Shown: positions 53,549 through 62,121, numbered from the stretch's first letter. The stretch: DNA of 64,000 nucleotides from Pseudomonadota bacterium (GCA_039028155.1 JBCCIS010000001.1:62001-126000); one strand, 5' to 3'. The notes: generated from the sequence alone by a model not told the origin. Made by a program: numbers and translations.

Positions 53549-53635
53549 TGGTGCCCCCAGGGAGACTCGAACTCCCACGTCCTTGCGGACAACAGATTTT
53601 GAGTCTGCCGCGTCTACCAATTCCGCCACAGGGGC
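53549..53635 (-). tRNA. tRNA-Leu (anticodon CAA)
   Basis: Read on the minus strand, the acceptor stem GCCCCTG pairs with TGGGGGC, followed by discriminator A and an encoded CCA. The D-arm contains GGAATTGGTAGACGC, the anticodon loop is CTCAAAA (anticodon CAA), a long variable arm follows (TTGTCCGCAAGGACGT), and the T-arm is GGGAGTTCGAGTCTCCC. The long variable arm and the loop identify a leucine tRNA reading UUG. 87 nt including CCA. Confidence 0.96.
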
Positions 53636-53701
53636 CCCGAAATCCGGGCGGCGAGCATACGCGCGCGCCCGCGCGGGTCAAGCGCCGCCTGCCGGCGGCT
53701 G

Positions 53702-54493
53702 CTACCAGCTGTTGCGCAGTTCGCGCAGCTTCAGAAAGACCGTTTTGGCGTCCGGCTGGTCCGGCAGATCCGGGAAGGCCTCGCGCAGGCGGGCGATGAC
53801 GCTGGGGCTGTGCAGGCGGAAGAAGGTGTTGATCTCCTTCTCCATCGCCAGCGTCGACACCAGCGCGTCGTCGGGGTCCTGATCGGCGACATCCTCCAGG
53901 ATCTCCGCCGCGCGCGCGTTGTCAGGCTCGCGGTCGAGCGTGAACTTCAAGTTGCTCGCGAAGTAGTCGTGGCCCGGGTAAACCAACGTCTCGTCTGGCA
54001 GCTTGGCGAGCTGGCCCGCAAAGGTCGTGTAGAGCTCTTCGGGATGTCCACCGTGGTGACAGTTGCCGGCGCCGGCGTTGAACAGGGTATCGCCGCAGAA
54101 CAACGACGGCTGGTCGGTGCGGGACAACAGGCTGACATGGCTCATGGTGTGACCGGGCGTGTCCAAGACCTCAAGCTCGACGGTCTTGCCGATCTTGACG
54201 ACATCGCCTGCGCCAAGGCCGATGTCGATACCGTCGATCTTGTCCCCGGCGTTGGCGGGTGCCAGGAGCTTCGCGCCGGTTGCCGCGATCACCTTCTTGT
54301 TGCCGCCAATGTGATCCTCGTGCTCGTGGGTGTTGAGGATCTGGGCGATCGTCCAGCCCTTGTCCTTGGCGCGCGCCAGGCACTTCTTATGGTCAAACGG
54401 GTCGACGGCCATCGCCTCGCCGGTCTCCGGGCAGGCGATCAGATAGTTGAAGTTGCGATAGGCATTGCCTGTCCAGATCTGGTCTACGATCAC
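53702..54493 (-). CDS. Hydroxyacylglutathione hydrolase (glyoxalase II)
   Basis: A 263-aa metallo-beta-lactamase-fold enzyme. The binuclear metal motif is THEHEDHIGG (H56, H58, D60, H61), with further ligands in DTPGHTMSHV and FCGDTLFNAGAGNC. The C-terminal region carries YPGHDYFASNLKF and RLREAFPDLP, as in glyoxalase II. It hydrolyses S-D-lactoylglutathione to lactate and glutathione. It lies 66 bp beyond the tRNA and is probably transcribed alone. Confidence 0.88.
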   Translation of the reverse strand: MIVDQIWTGNAYRNFNYLIACPETGEAMAVDPFDHKKCLARAKDKGWTIAQILNTHEHEDHIGGNKKVIAATGAKLLAPANAGDKIDGIDIGLGAGDVVKIGKTVELEVLDTPGHTMSHVSLLSRTDQPSLFCGDTLFNAGAGNCHHGGHPEELYTTFAGQLAKLPDETLVYPGHDYFASNLKFTLDREPDNARAAEILEDVADQDPDDALVSTLAMEKEINTFFRLHSPSVIARLREAFPDLPDQPDAKTVFLKLRELRNSW

Positions 54494-54542
54494 GGCTCAT
54501 GTCCTTATGTTGAGTGTGGCATTACCATAACACCGCATGCCC

Positions 54543-56138
54543 TTAGGACGCCAAGCCAGGCAATGCGGTCGTCATCGCCGCAATGACGGGCTCGGCATTA
54601 TCGGTTCCGTCGGCACGGCAGCCGATCCGGCCATCGGGCCTGATCCACGAGACGGCGCGGTCGATGACGCCAAGCCTGTTGTGCATGTCGAGATCGCTGT
54701 CGAGGTAGAAGACGCCTTCGCCCGCGTCGAGCGCACGCCTGGCCGCGGCCGTCTCAGCATCGTGGGCGACGACAACAACGTCGACATCGCCAACGTTTCT
54801 TTCAGCGAAAGCCAACGCCGAAGCCACCAGACGATCGGCCTCCGGCCCGCCTTCGCACGCGCTGACCAAAACCGTATGGGTCGGCGCCGTCAATAGGGAC
54901 GTCAGGTAAACGGCGTCGCCGTTGATGTGACGTAGCCGCAAGTCGGCATGGATGAAGTCGCCGGGGCCAGGCCCAATGGCGGGTCGCTCGCCGCTGGCGA
55001 TCACGCTGGGTCCGTAAGCGCCCATGATCTGGCTGTATCCGTTCGCGCCGTCGCGTATGGCGGCGCCGGTTGAGACGGCAAACTCCCGGATGGCGCGGGA
55101 GCGTTCGACCGGATCTTCAATGATCCAGCGGCAATCGTTCTTGTGACCGAACTCGCATGTCGCCTCCGCCACCGGCCGGCGTTCGGCTTCGTAGGTCTCC
55201 AGAAGATCGGTGGCCGCATCGCCCTTGACGACGGCCGCCAACTTCCAGCCCAGATTAATGGCGTCCTGCAGACCCGTGTTCAGACCGGCCGCGCTGGCAG
55301 GCGACATCGAGTGGGTGGCATCGCCCGCCAGAAGGACCCGGCCCTTGCGATAGGCCGACGCCAGACGTGCCGCGCAATGAAACGCGTTATCTGAAATCGC
55401 CGGGCCGAGCACGGCATCGGGAATGCGCTCGCTGAGATAGTCGCGGGCGTGACTCCAGGAGTCGGCCAAGGGTTCGCGGGTGATCGTATAGATTCGGAAT
55501 GCCGACTTTGTCCGGTAGATCGCCATAAAGACGGGATCGAGGAAGTTGACGCCGTAGGTGTCGCCGTACGACCAGCCATCGATCTGGGCGTCCAGTACGT
55601 GCCAGTGAAGACTGATGTCGTGACCGTCGAACGAGACGCCGATCTTGTCACGAACGGTGCTGTGAACGCCGTCGGCGCCAACCAGCCAAGCGGCCTGCGC
55701 TTTCTGGTCGTGACCGGCCCGATCGTGCAGGGTCGCTGTGACGCCCTTCTCGTCCTGCACGACGTCGGTCAGCGTCAGGCCCCGTTCGACAACGACGCCC
55801 AATCCTTCCAAGCGCGCCGTCATGATCGGTATCAGCACGTCCTCGCCCAGATTGATGCTCCACGGCCAGCGCCGCTCCGGCGAGCGCGCCGAAAGCACGG
55901 TACGGCCCTCGAATGAATACAACACGGCCTCAGACGGCACGCTTCCGGCCACAACCTCGTCGAGGACACCCATCTGCTCGGCGGCATAAAGTGTCGATGG
56001 CTTGACCACCAGGGCGCGCGGACCGCTAGGCATCACTGCGTCACGTTCGACGACACGAACATCGACGCCGCGTTTTGCCAGTTCGATGGCAAGCGCCAGG
56101 CCGGTCGGCCCGGCACCGCAGATCAAGACGTCGGTCAT
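54543..56138 (-). CDS. FAD-dependent monooxygenase (aromatic hydroxylase type)
   Basis: A 531-aa flavoprotein. The dinucleotide motif is DVLICGAGPTGLALAIELAK (residues 3-22). The DG motif is LVGADGVHSTVR, and the second FAD motif is RVLLAGDATHSMSPASAAGL. A C-terminal thioredoxin-like domain (about 395-525) ends with WIRPDGRIGCR. The family hydroxylates phenols, polyketides or similar rings using NAD(P)H and O2. It is related to the enzyme at 48982-50616. No aromatic catabolic operon surrounds it, so the substrate is open. Confidence 0.86.
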   Translation of the reverse strand: MTDVLICGAGPTGLALAIELAKRGVDVRVVERDAVMPSGPRALVVKPSTLYAAEQMGVLDEVVAGSVPSEAVLYSFEGRTVLSARSPERRWPWSINLGEDVLIPIMTARLEGLGVVVERGLTLTDVVQDEKGVTATLHDRAGHDQKAQAAWLVGADGVHSTVRDKIGVSFDGHDISLHWHVLDAQIDGWSYGDTYGVNFLDPVFMAIYRTKSAFRIYTITREPLADSWSHARDYLSERIPDAVLGPAISDNAFHCAARLASAYRKGRVLLAGDATHSMSPASAAGLNTGLQDAINLGWKLAAVVKGDAATDLLETYEAERRPVAEATCEFGHKNDCRWIIEDPVERSRAIREFAVSTGAAIRDGANGYSQIMGAYGPSVIASGERPAIGPGPGDFIHADLRLRHINGDAVYLTSLLTAPTHTVLVSACEGGPEADRLVASALAFAERNVGDVDVVVVAHDAETAAARRALDAGEGVFYLDSDLDMHNRLGVIDRAVSWIRPDGRIGCRADGTDNAEPVIAAMTTALPGLAS

Positions 56139-56195
56139 GAGTTGGCGTACCCCTCGCGTGCCGGCGATCCCGGCAAGAAGCTCCTATGCTATCAC

Positions 56196-56332
56196 TAGAG
56201 CGGGTGATGGTTAGGTGGAACATCTGACGGTCCCAGCCAACCATGTGAATCCGCTCTCTATCTATGAGATGAGCAGATTCACCCGTCTTGACGGAATCGC
56301 GAAGCGATTCCACCAAAACAGGATCTGCTCTA
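56196..56332. repeat. Dispersed hairpin repeat family 1, copy 2 (inverted)
   Basis: On the opposite strand this 137-bp segment matches copy 1 (43267-43368): the same AGAGCAGATCCTGT start, TTGGTGGA, then CTCATAGATAGAGAGCGG and ATTCACATGG. It has 31 extra bases containing a perfect stem (GGAATCGC-TTC-GCGATTCC) that copy 1 has lost. The other end is more diverged. It lies in the divergent gap between the FAD monooxygenase and the PuuE gene. Confidence 0.8.
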
Positions 56333-56359
56333 TTGGGTTAGGCAAGGAGGAGGCGTCAC

Positions 56360-57280
56360 ATGGGTCGTCATGACGTACGCGATTTTGTCGGCTACGGGCG
56401 CAACCCACCCGACGCCGATTGGCCGGGCGGCGCGCGGCTCGCGATCAATTTCGTCATCAACTACGAGGAGGGCTCGGAGTATTCATTGAGCCGGGGCGAC
56501 AGTGATGACGAGGTCACGCTGACCGAGGCCGAAAGCCCCGTCGTGCCGGCGGGCACGCCGGACTTGGCCGCGCGCAGCATGTTCGAATACGGCAGCCGGG
56601 TCGGCTTCTGGCGCCTCTACCGCCTGTTTGCCGAACGCGGCCTCAAGCCCACCATCTTCGGCTGCGCCATGGCGCTGGAGCAAAACCCCGATGCCGCCGC
56701 GGCAATCCGCGAGGCCGGGTTCGATGTCTGTTGCCACGGCTGGCGCTGGATCGAACACTTTCGTCTAAGCGAGACCGAGGAACGCGACCATATCCGCCGC
56801 GCCATCCAGTCTCTGGAGACCACGGTCGGCGCCCGACCGCTGGGCTGGTATTGCCGCTATGGTCCCGGCGTCAACACGCGCCGTCTGCTCGTCGAGGAAG
56901 GCGGCTTTGTCTATGACTCCGATGCCTATAACGACGAGTGGCCCTATTGGACGACGGTCGGCGGCACACCACACCTGGTCGTGCCCTATTCGCTGACCAA
57001 CAACGACGGTCAGTTTTCTCGTGGTGGCTTCGCCACCGGCGACGACTTCTTCCATTTCTGCCGGGACGCCTTCGATATGCTCTATGGAGAAGGCGCCACG
57101 GCGCCGCGCATGATGTCGGTCGGCCTGCACTGCCGGCTGATCGGTCATCCCGCGCGCGCCGCGGGACTTGCCCGCTTTCTCGACCATGTCACCGGTTTCG
57201 ACGATGTCTGGGTCGCCCCGCGCCTGGATATTGCCCGGCACTGGCGCGAACGCCATCCGCCGCCGTCAGGTGACGTCTGA
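56360..57280 (+). CDS. puuE: Allantoinase PuuE (polysaccharide-deacetylase fold)
   Basis: A 306-aa polysaccharide-deacetylase-like protein of the PuuE type: RDFVGYGRNPPDADWPGGAR at the start, INFVINYEEGSEYS, then GWRWIEHF and VGLHCRLIGHPARA. PuuE is the metal-independent, urate-pathway allantoinase that opens allantoin to allantoate. No other ureide genes are adjacent, but the partial hydantoinase-family gene at the window start acts on similar cyclic amides. The LysR gene downstream may regulate it. Confidence 0.87.
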   Translation: MGRHDVRDFVGYGRNPPDADWPGGARLAINFVINYEEGSEYSLSRGDSDDEVTLTEAESPVVPAGTPDLAARSMFEYGSRVGFWRLYRLFAERGLKPTIFGCAMALEQNPDAAAAIREAGFDVCCHGWRWIEHFRLSETEERDHIRRAIQSLETTVGARPLGWYCRYGPGVNTRRLLVEEGGFVYDSDAYNDEWPYWTTVGGTPHLVVPYSLTNNDGQFSRGGFATGDDFFHFCRDAFDMLYGEGATAPRMMSVGLHCRLIGHPARAAGLARFLDHVTGFDDVWVAPRLDIARHWRERHPPPSGDV

Positions 57281-57487
57281 TCGTCGCTCCAGCCCCAAGC
57301 ACGCCCTAATCGTGGTCGGGAGCGACCGTCGTACTTGCGCCTTTGGCGCAGGTTCCAAGCGCCAGTCCGCAGGCTGAGAGCCATAGCGGAAAGTCGCCGT
57401 ACGCGTAGCCTCGAAGACAGAGTCGGCAAGGATGTGAAGCATGGCGGGTTCCTCATGTCGGGTGTGCCATGAAGATAGGGATCTCCG

Positions 57488-57510
57488 ACTAATCTCGAAA
57501 ACGAATTAGT
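57488..57510. promoter_or_regulatory. LysR-type operator
   Basis: ACTAAT-N11-ATTAGT is a perfect interrupted palindrome of the T-N11-A type bound by LysR regulators. It lies 36 bp before the LysR start codon, where autoregulation is expected. The surrounding 57281-57545 interval is otherwise gene-free and markedly AT-rich near the start. Confidence 0.7.
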
Positions 57511-57545
57511 TTGATATCAGTCATCACGTTCTGTTATTAGAAATT

Positions 57546-58409
57546 ATGGCCAGGGACCTGGAAATCGACCTGCTGCGCGCGATGGTCGCCGTCGCGGGCA
57601 ACGAGAGTTTCACGCAAGCCGCCGCCTTTCTGGGCCGCACCCAGTCGGCCGTCAGCATGCAGATCAAGCGCCTGGAGGAGATTGTCGGGCTGCGCCTGTT
57701 CGAGCGGACCAAGAAGTCGGTGAGAATCACGGCCGAGGGTGAGACGCTGTTGGTCTATGCCCACCGCATGCTCCGCATGAACGACGAGGCGCTGTCACGA
57801 CTGATCGCGCCCGATGCCGACGGTTTGGTGCGCCTGGGCGCGCCCGACGACTACGCCACCTGTCTGCTGCCGTCGGTGCTGGCATCGTTTTCCAAGGCGC
57901 ATCCGTTGGTGCGTCTGGAGGTCATCTGCGACAACGGTATCGATCTTCTGAAGCTGTTGGATGACGGCAAGCTGGACCTGGTGCTCGCAACCCACCCGGT
58001 CACCAGCATCGCCGGCCAGGTGATCCGCCGCGAGCCCCTGCATTGGGTCGCCTCACCCGGGTTTTCCCACGACGAGACCGAACCGCTACCGCTGATCCTG
58101 TTTTCGCAAGGTTGTGTCTGCCGCGAGATCGCCTTGCGCGCCCTCGACAGCATGGATGTGCCGTGGCGGATCGCCTATTCGACCCGCAGCATCGCGCTGA
58201 TCAGGAACGCCGTCGAAAACCGATCCGGCGTCACGGTGATGGAAGCCTCGACCATTCCGGCTGAGTTCGAAATCCTGGACGGCAAGAACGGCTTTCCCGC
58301 GCTACAGGATGTCGTCATTTCGCTGCACCGCCCGGGCGGCGACGAAACGCCAGCGACCGTCATGGCCGCCGATCACCTGACCCGCGAGCTGAAGACGGCG
58401 CGAGTCTAG
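57546..58409 (+). CDS. LysR-family transcriptional regulator
   Basis: A 287-aa LysR regulator. The N-terminal HTH reads NESFTQAAAFLGRTQSAVSM (about residues 19-38), and QIKRLEEIVGLRLFERT follows. The periplasmic-binding-protein-like effector domain covers about 90-285. An operator is present just upstream. Its stop shares CTAG with the stop of the converging acetolactate decarboxylase gene. Possible targets are puuE upstream or itself. Confidence 0.9.
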   Translation: MARDLEIDLLRAMVAVAGNESFTQAAAFLGRTQSAVSMQIKRLEEIVGLRLFERTKKSVRITAEGETLLVYAHRMLRMNDEALSRLIAPDADGLVRLGAPDDYATCLLPSVLASFSKAHPLVRLEVICDNGIDLLKLLDDGKLDLVLATHPVTSIAGQVIRREPLHWVASPGFSHDETEPLPLILFSQGCVCREIALRALDSMDVPWRIAYSTRSIALIRNAVENRSGVTVMEASTIPAEFEILDGKNGFPALQDVVISLHRPGGDETPATVMAADHLTRELKTARV

Positions 58410-59155
58410 GGCGTCGCCAAGTCCAGCCCCTCAAACGCCGGCGATGTCGGCATGATGACCGTGACCGTCGGCGAGCGGTCGAGCGACACCACGCCCATGT
58501 CGGTCACCAGGTCCAGAACATGGCCACCGAAGGTTCGGTCCTTGCTGACGGCGTGCAGGTGCCAGACCGGTGCATTAATGCCAGCAAGCCACGGCGGATA
58601 CCAGAAGCCAACCAGTGTCATCTCGACATGATTGACGGTCCACACCGCCTGGCTGGTAAGAGCCTCCACCAAGGGCGGATAGGGTTCATCCTGGCGCGCG
58701 GGCGCGCGATAGGTCAGCGACCGGAAGGTGCCGTCGATCCTGACCGCGATCGGCGTGTTGGACGCGCCGATCCGTTCGGAAAGAATGGCGGCAAGGCCCG
58801 CCATGTCGAGCCCGTCGGGCAGGGCGAGTTCGTCGTCGACCTCGAACGGCGTCACAGCGGCGAACGGCGTTTCGGTCTCAGGCGGTGCGATATCCAGCGA
58901 CCCGTCATGGCGGGCGCGCCAGAAGACGCCGTCGACGACGATCATCTCACCATCCAACCTGTCGAAGGTGCCGAGCCCCAGATCACCATAGCCGGCCATC
59001 TCGTCAACCGTCATGTCACCATCGTAGAGACCGCCACTGAGCGCATCGAGCGTCGAGTACTGCGTGACCGCATCATTGTCCTGGGCGGCCGCCGGCACGC
59101 CCGCGCCGGATACGGCCAAAACGAGACAAAACAGGCGAAAGACGCCAATCACCAC
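58406..59155 (-). CDS. Exported alpha-acetolactate decarboxylase
   Basis: A 249-aa BudA-family protein: STLDALSGGLYDGDMTVDE, then GLGTFDRLDGEMIVVDGVFW, and the zinc site HLHAVSKDRTFGGHVLD (three histidines). Family members decarboxylate acetolactate to acetoin. Unlike the usual cytosolic enzyme it carries a signal-peptide-like start (FRLFCLVLAVSGAGVPAAAQ), so it is probably periplasmic. GTG 59155 has GGAGAG upstream; GTG 59152 is equally possible. The longer frame to 59362 lacks support. No acetolactate synthase or butanediol dehydrogenase is near. Confidence 0.85.
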   Translation of the reverse strand: MVIGVFRLFCLVLAVSGAGVPAAAQDNDAVTQYSTLDALSGGLYDGDMTVDEMAGYGDLGLGTFDRLDGEMIVVDGVFWRARHDGSLDIAPPETETPFAAVTPFEVDDELALPDGLDMAGLAAILSERIGASNTPIAVRIDGTFRSLTYRAPARQDEPYPPLVEALTSQAVWTVNHVEMTLVGFWYPPWLAGINAPVWHLHAVSKDRTFGGHVLDLVTDMGVVSLDRSPTVTVIMPTSPAFEGLDLATP

Positions 59156-59307
59156 AACACTCTCCAGACGGTCAAGCGGAGGCGGATCATCGTCTGACGG
59201 GCCCGCCGAAACAAGCGCACAGGTGACGGCGAGCCGGATTGAGGTTATCACGCACGCGGCATTGCCTGCCCGGCGGGCCGTTCGGCTGAACTCTGGATCC
59301 TCCCTCC

Positions 59308-59892
59308 ATGCTCCATCGCCTTTATGCCTGGACCATGCGAATGGCCGAACACCGGCACGCACCCTACTGGCTGTTCGTGGTGGCCGTGGCGGAGGCGTCG
59401 GTTTTTCCGATCCCCGTCGAAGGCATCCTGCTGCCGATGATTTTTGCCCAGCCCCGCAAGGGCTGGTGGTACTCGACGATCGCGACGGCCGGCACCATCG
59501 TGGGCGGCGCCATCGGATTTGCCATCGGCTATCTGCTCTATGATTCCGTCGGCAAGGCGATCCTGGAGTTTTATGGCCACACGGACGCCTATAAGAACTT
59601 CGCCGAGCTCTACCGCGAATGGGGCGGCTGGATCGTGTTTGCTGGCGGTTTCACGCCGATCCCCTACAAGGTCGTTTCGATTGCCAGCGGCGTCGTCCAT
59701 ATGGACTTCTTTGTCTTCATCCTGGCGTCGTTGATCTCGCGTGGCCTCAGATTCTATATCCAGGCGGCAATCCTGTGGTGGTTTGGCGAGGCCGCCCGCA
59801 CCTTCGTCGAAAAGAACCTGGTCTACGTCACACTCGCGGCTTTCGTGCTGTTGATCGCCGGTTTTGCCATCATCGAATGGTTATGGCACTGA
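59308..59892 (+). CDS. VTT-domain membrane protein (DedA/YqaA type)
   Basis: A 194-aa integral membrane protein of the SNARE-associated/VTT family. The conserved loop FAGGFTPIPYKVVSIASGVV (about residues 112-131) is the YqaA signature. About five hydrophobic segments follow the family pattern. Related proteins flip or move lipids. It is 28 bp before dsbB and probably shares a transcript. Confidence 0.88.
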   Translation: MLHRLYAWTMRMAEHRHAPYWLFVVAVAEASVFPIPVEGILLPMIFAQPRKGWWYSTIATAGTIVGGAIGFAIGYLLYDSVGKAILEFYGHTDAYKNFAELYREWGGWIVFAGGFTPIPYKVVSIASGVVHMDFFVFILASLISRGLRFYIQAAILWWFGEAARTFVEKNLVYVTLAAFVLLIAGFAIIEWLWH

Positions 59893-59920
59893 GCCGCAAG
59901 GCCGACCATATGGGAGTTGG

Positions 59921-60460
59921 ATGAGCGGTATCGTCACATCGGTTCTGGACCGGCCGCGCCTGATCGGCCTATTGCTGGCGCTGGCCAGCGCGGCCATGTT
60001 GGGCGGCGCATTCTATTTTCAGCATGTCGAAGGATTGGCGCCCTGCCCGCTGTGCATCGCGCAGCGTTGGGCACACGCGGTGGTGCTGGTGATCGGCCTG
60101 ATCCTGGCGCTGGGCGTCGGCGGCAAGCGGCTCGGCCGGCCCTGGCTCGCGGCACTGACCCTGGCGCTTCTGGGCAGCGCCGGCATCGCGGCCTATCACG
60201 TCGGTGTCGAGCTGCACTGGATCGAAAGCGCGTTTTGCGGTGTCAGCGATGGCGCCAACACGATCGAGGATTTGAAAGCCCAGCTTTGGGAGACCGATGT
60301 GGTGCGCTGCGACGAGGTGCCGTGGTCCCTGTTCGGCATTTCCATGGCCGGCTACAATCTCCTGATCTCGCTGGTGCTGGCGGCAGTCGCGCTGTTCGCG
60401 ACCGTTCGTCCGCGTCCCAAGGGTGATGTATGGCAAGCGCAACCAAACCAAAACGCCTGA
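59921..60460 (+). CDS. dsbB: Disulfide bond formation protein DsbB
   Basis: A 179-aa DsbB with four TM segments. The first cysteine pair is in LAPCPLCIAQRW. The second pair is FCGV and VRCDEVPWSLFG, separated by about 27 residues in the periplasmic loop. DsbB reoxidises DsbA and passes electrons to ubiquinone. ATG 59921 has GGAG 6 bp upstream; an extension to 59864 overlaps the previous gene. The end overlaps coq7 by 31 bp. Confidence 0.92.
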   Translation: MSGIVTSVLDRPRLIGLLLALASAAMLGGAFYFQHVEGLAPCPLCIAQRWAHAVVLVIGLILALGVGGKRLGRPWLAALTLALLGSAGIAAYHVGVELHWIESAFCGVSDGANTIEDLKAQLWETDVVRCDEVPWSLFGISMAGYNLLISLVLAAVALFATVRPRPKGDVWQAQPNQNA

Positions 60461-61002
60461 CCGGCCAGGACCGCCTGCCCGGCGATCCCGATCCCAAGGC
60501 CACGGTCGAGGCGATGATCCGCGTCGACCACGCCGGTGAGTACGGCGCGCGGCGCATCTATGACGGGCAGCTCGCCGTGCTCGGCAGGAACGCGGCCGGC
60601 GGCAGCATTAAGCATATGGCCGACCAGGAGGCCGAGCATCTGGAGACCTTCGACAAGATGATCGTCGAACGGCGCGTGCGCCCGACCGCCCTGGCGCCGG
60701 TCTGGCATGCCGCCGGTTTCGCGCTGGGCGCGGCGACCGCCATGATGGGCGAGCGCGCGGCGATGGCCTGCACCGCCGCCGTCGAGGACGTGATCGACGA
60801 ACACTACGCCAAACAGGCCGAGCAGCTCGGCGACGACGAGGCGGACCTGAAGGCGACCATCGAACAGTTCCGCGCCGACGAGAGGGAACACCACGACACC
60901 GCCATCGACCACGGCGCTGAACAGGCGCCAGGCTACGAATTGCTGACCGGCGCCATCAAATCCGGCACCCGCCTCGCCATCTGGCTCTCGACGCGCGTGT
61001 AG
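60430..61002 (+). CDS. coq7: Demethoxyubiquinone hydroxylase Coq7
   Basis: A 190-aa di-iron hydroxylase. Iron-ligand regions are MIRVDHAGEYGARRIY (E37 region), HMADQEAEHLETF (E67/H70), and FRADEREHHD near the C-terminus. It hydroxylates demethoxyubiquinol in ubiquinone synthesis. The 31-bp overlap with dsbB, whose electron sink is ubiquinone, makes a meaningful pairing. It is followed by a hairpin repeat. Confidence 0.94.
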   Translation: MASATKPKRLTGQDRLPGDPDPKATVEAMIRVDHAGEYGARRIYDGQLAVLGRNAAGGSIKHMADQEAEHLETFDKMIVERRVRPTALAPVWHAAGFALGAATAMMGERAAMACTAAVEDVIDEHYAKQAEQLGDDEADLKATIEQFRADEREHHDTAIDHGAEQAPGYELLTGAIKSGTRLAIWLSTRV

Positions 61003-61026
61003 GTATTGCTTAGCCGATCGTGCACC

Positions 61027-61126
61027 AGCCCACTCCCCCGCCCGGCCACCCGGAGGATGCTGCCATGGGTGGCCTCGGCGAAAACGCCTCTCGGCGTTTT
61101 GCCCCGGAGGCGGGAGAGTGGGCCGG
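61027..61126. repeat. Hairpin repeat family 2, copy A
   Basis: About 100 bp with outer arms GCCCACTCCC and GGGAGAGTGGGCC. A GAAAACGCC/GGCGTTTT hairpin is inside. An inner inverted pair GGCCACCC (61044-61051) and GGGTGGCC (61067-61074) encloses 15 bp. Copy B (63065-63163) has the arms inverted but the inner 15 bp unflipped. The left flank also resembles 14212-14262. Confidence 0.82.
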
Positions 61127-61154
61127 CCACGGCGAACCATCGGGTGACCGCCCG

Positions 61155-62117
61155 ATGAGCAGCGCCGTTCAAGCGATCGTCGCGCGCTACGACATCCACC
61201 CTGACATGGTCCCCATGCTCGAGGAGTTCGCGAGCCTGCCAATCGCCCAGACGATCCAGGAAGGCCGCGAGATCTGGGGCACGTTCTGCCGCAGCGCGAT
61301 GCGACCGCGCCCCGACGGCATGACGGTCACCGACGGCACGATCCAGACGGACGCCTCCTCCATCCCGATCCGCACGTATCGACCCGCCGGTGCGTCAGAT
61401 CCATCGCCCGGCATTCTTTACATTCACGGCGGCGGGTTCATCTCCGGCGACCTCGACACCAACGACACCGTGGCCTGGGGGCTGGCCGATGAGACCGGCG
61501 CGGTCGTGGTCAGCACGCACTATCGCCTGGCGCCGGAACATCCCTTCCCGGCCGCCCACGACGATTGTTACGCCGCGCTGTGCCACGTCGCCGGGAACGC
61601 CGCCGCGTTCGGCATCGAACCCGCGCGCCTCGCCATCTGCGGCGACAGCGCCGGCGGCAATCTGGCCGCGACCGTGACGCTCGCCGCGCGCGACCGGGGC
61701 GGTCCTCAGATCGTGGCGCAAGCGATCCTCTATCCCGGCTTCCGCACCGACGGGACGCTGCCGAGCTTCACGACGTATGGCGAGGCGCCGATCCAGAACA
61801 AGGCGTCGACCGACAAGTATCGCGCCCTCTACATGCCGGACCCCGCGACCCACACCAACCCTTACGCCTGCCCGTTGATGGTAAGCGATTACGGCAGTCT
61901 ACCGCCGGCGCTGATCCACGTCGCCGGCGTCGACGCCGCGCGCGACGAAGGCGAGCTCTATGCCGAACGCTTGGCGGACGCTGGCGTCGATGCCACCTAC
62001 CGCGTCGCCGAAGGCATGATCCACAGCTTCATGCGCGCCCGCTTCGACGGCCCCGCCGCCGCCGCCGAATTCAAGGTTGTGACGGACTTTCTATCGAAGC
62101 ACCTGTTCGGCGCGTAG
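61155..62117 (+). CDS. HSL-family alpha/beta hydrolase (esterase/lipase)
   Basis: A 320-aa hormone-sensitive-lipase-type esterase. The oxyanion motif is YIHGGGF (residues 89-95). The nucleophile is S165 in GDSAGGN. The acid lies in AGVDAARDEG and the histidine in GMIHSFM. ATG 61155 is chosen because the 135 bp of open frame before it are the family 2 repeat, not coding sequence. Strongly similar to the protein at 46571-47503, so one is probably a duplicate. Converges on the MscS gene with a 4-bp gap. Confidence 0.88.
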   Translation: MSSAVQAIVARYDIHPDMVPMLEEFASLPIAQTIQEGREIWGTFCRSAMRPRPDGMTVTDGTIQTDASSIPIRTYRPAGASDPSPGILYIHGGGFISGDLDTNDTVAWGLADETGAVVVSTHYRLAPEHPFPAAHDDCYAALCHVAGNAAAFGIEPARLAICGDSAGGNLAATVTLAARDRGGPQIVAQAILYPGFRTDGTLPSFTTYGEAPIQNKASTDKYRALYMPDPATHTNPYACPLMVSDYGSLPPALIHVAGVDAARDEGELYAERLADAGVDATYRVAEGMIHSFMRARFDGPAAAAEFKVVTDFLSKHLFGA

Positions 62118-62121
62118 CCCC

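Noticed and set aside
61020-61154. N-terminal extension of the second HSL esterase
   Set aside because: The extra 45 codons are the family 2 repeat read in frame; the paralogue lacks them.
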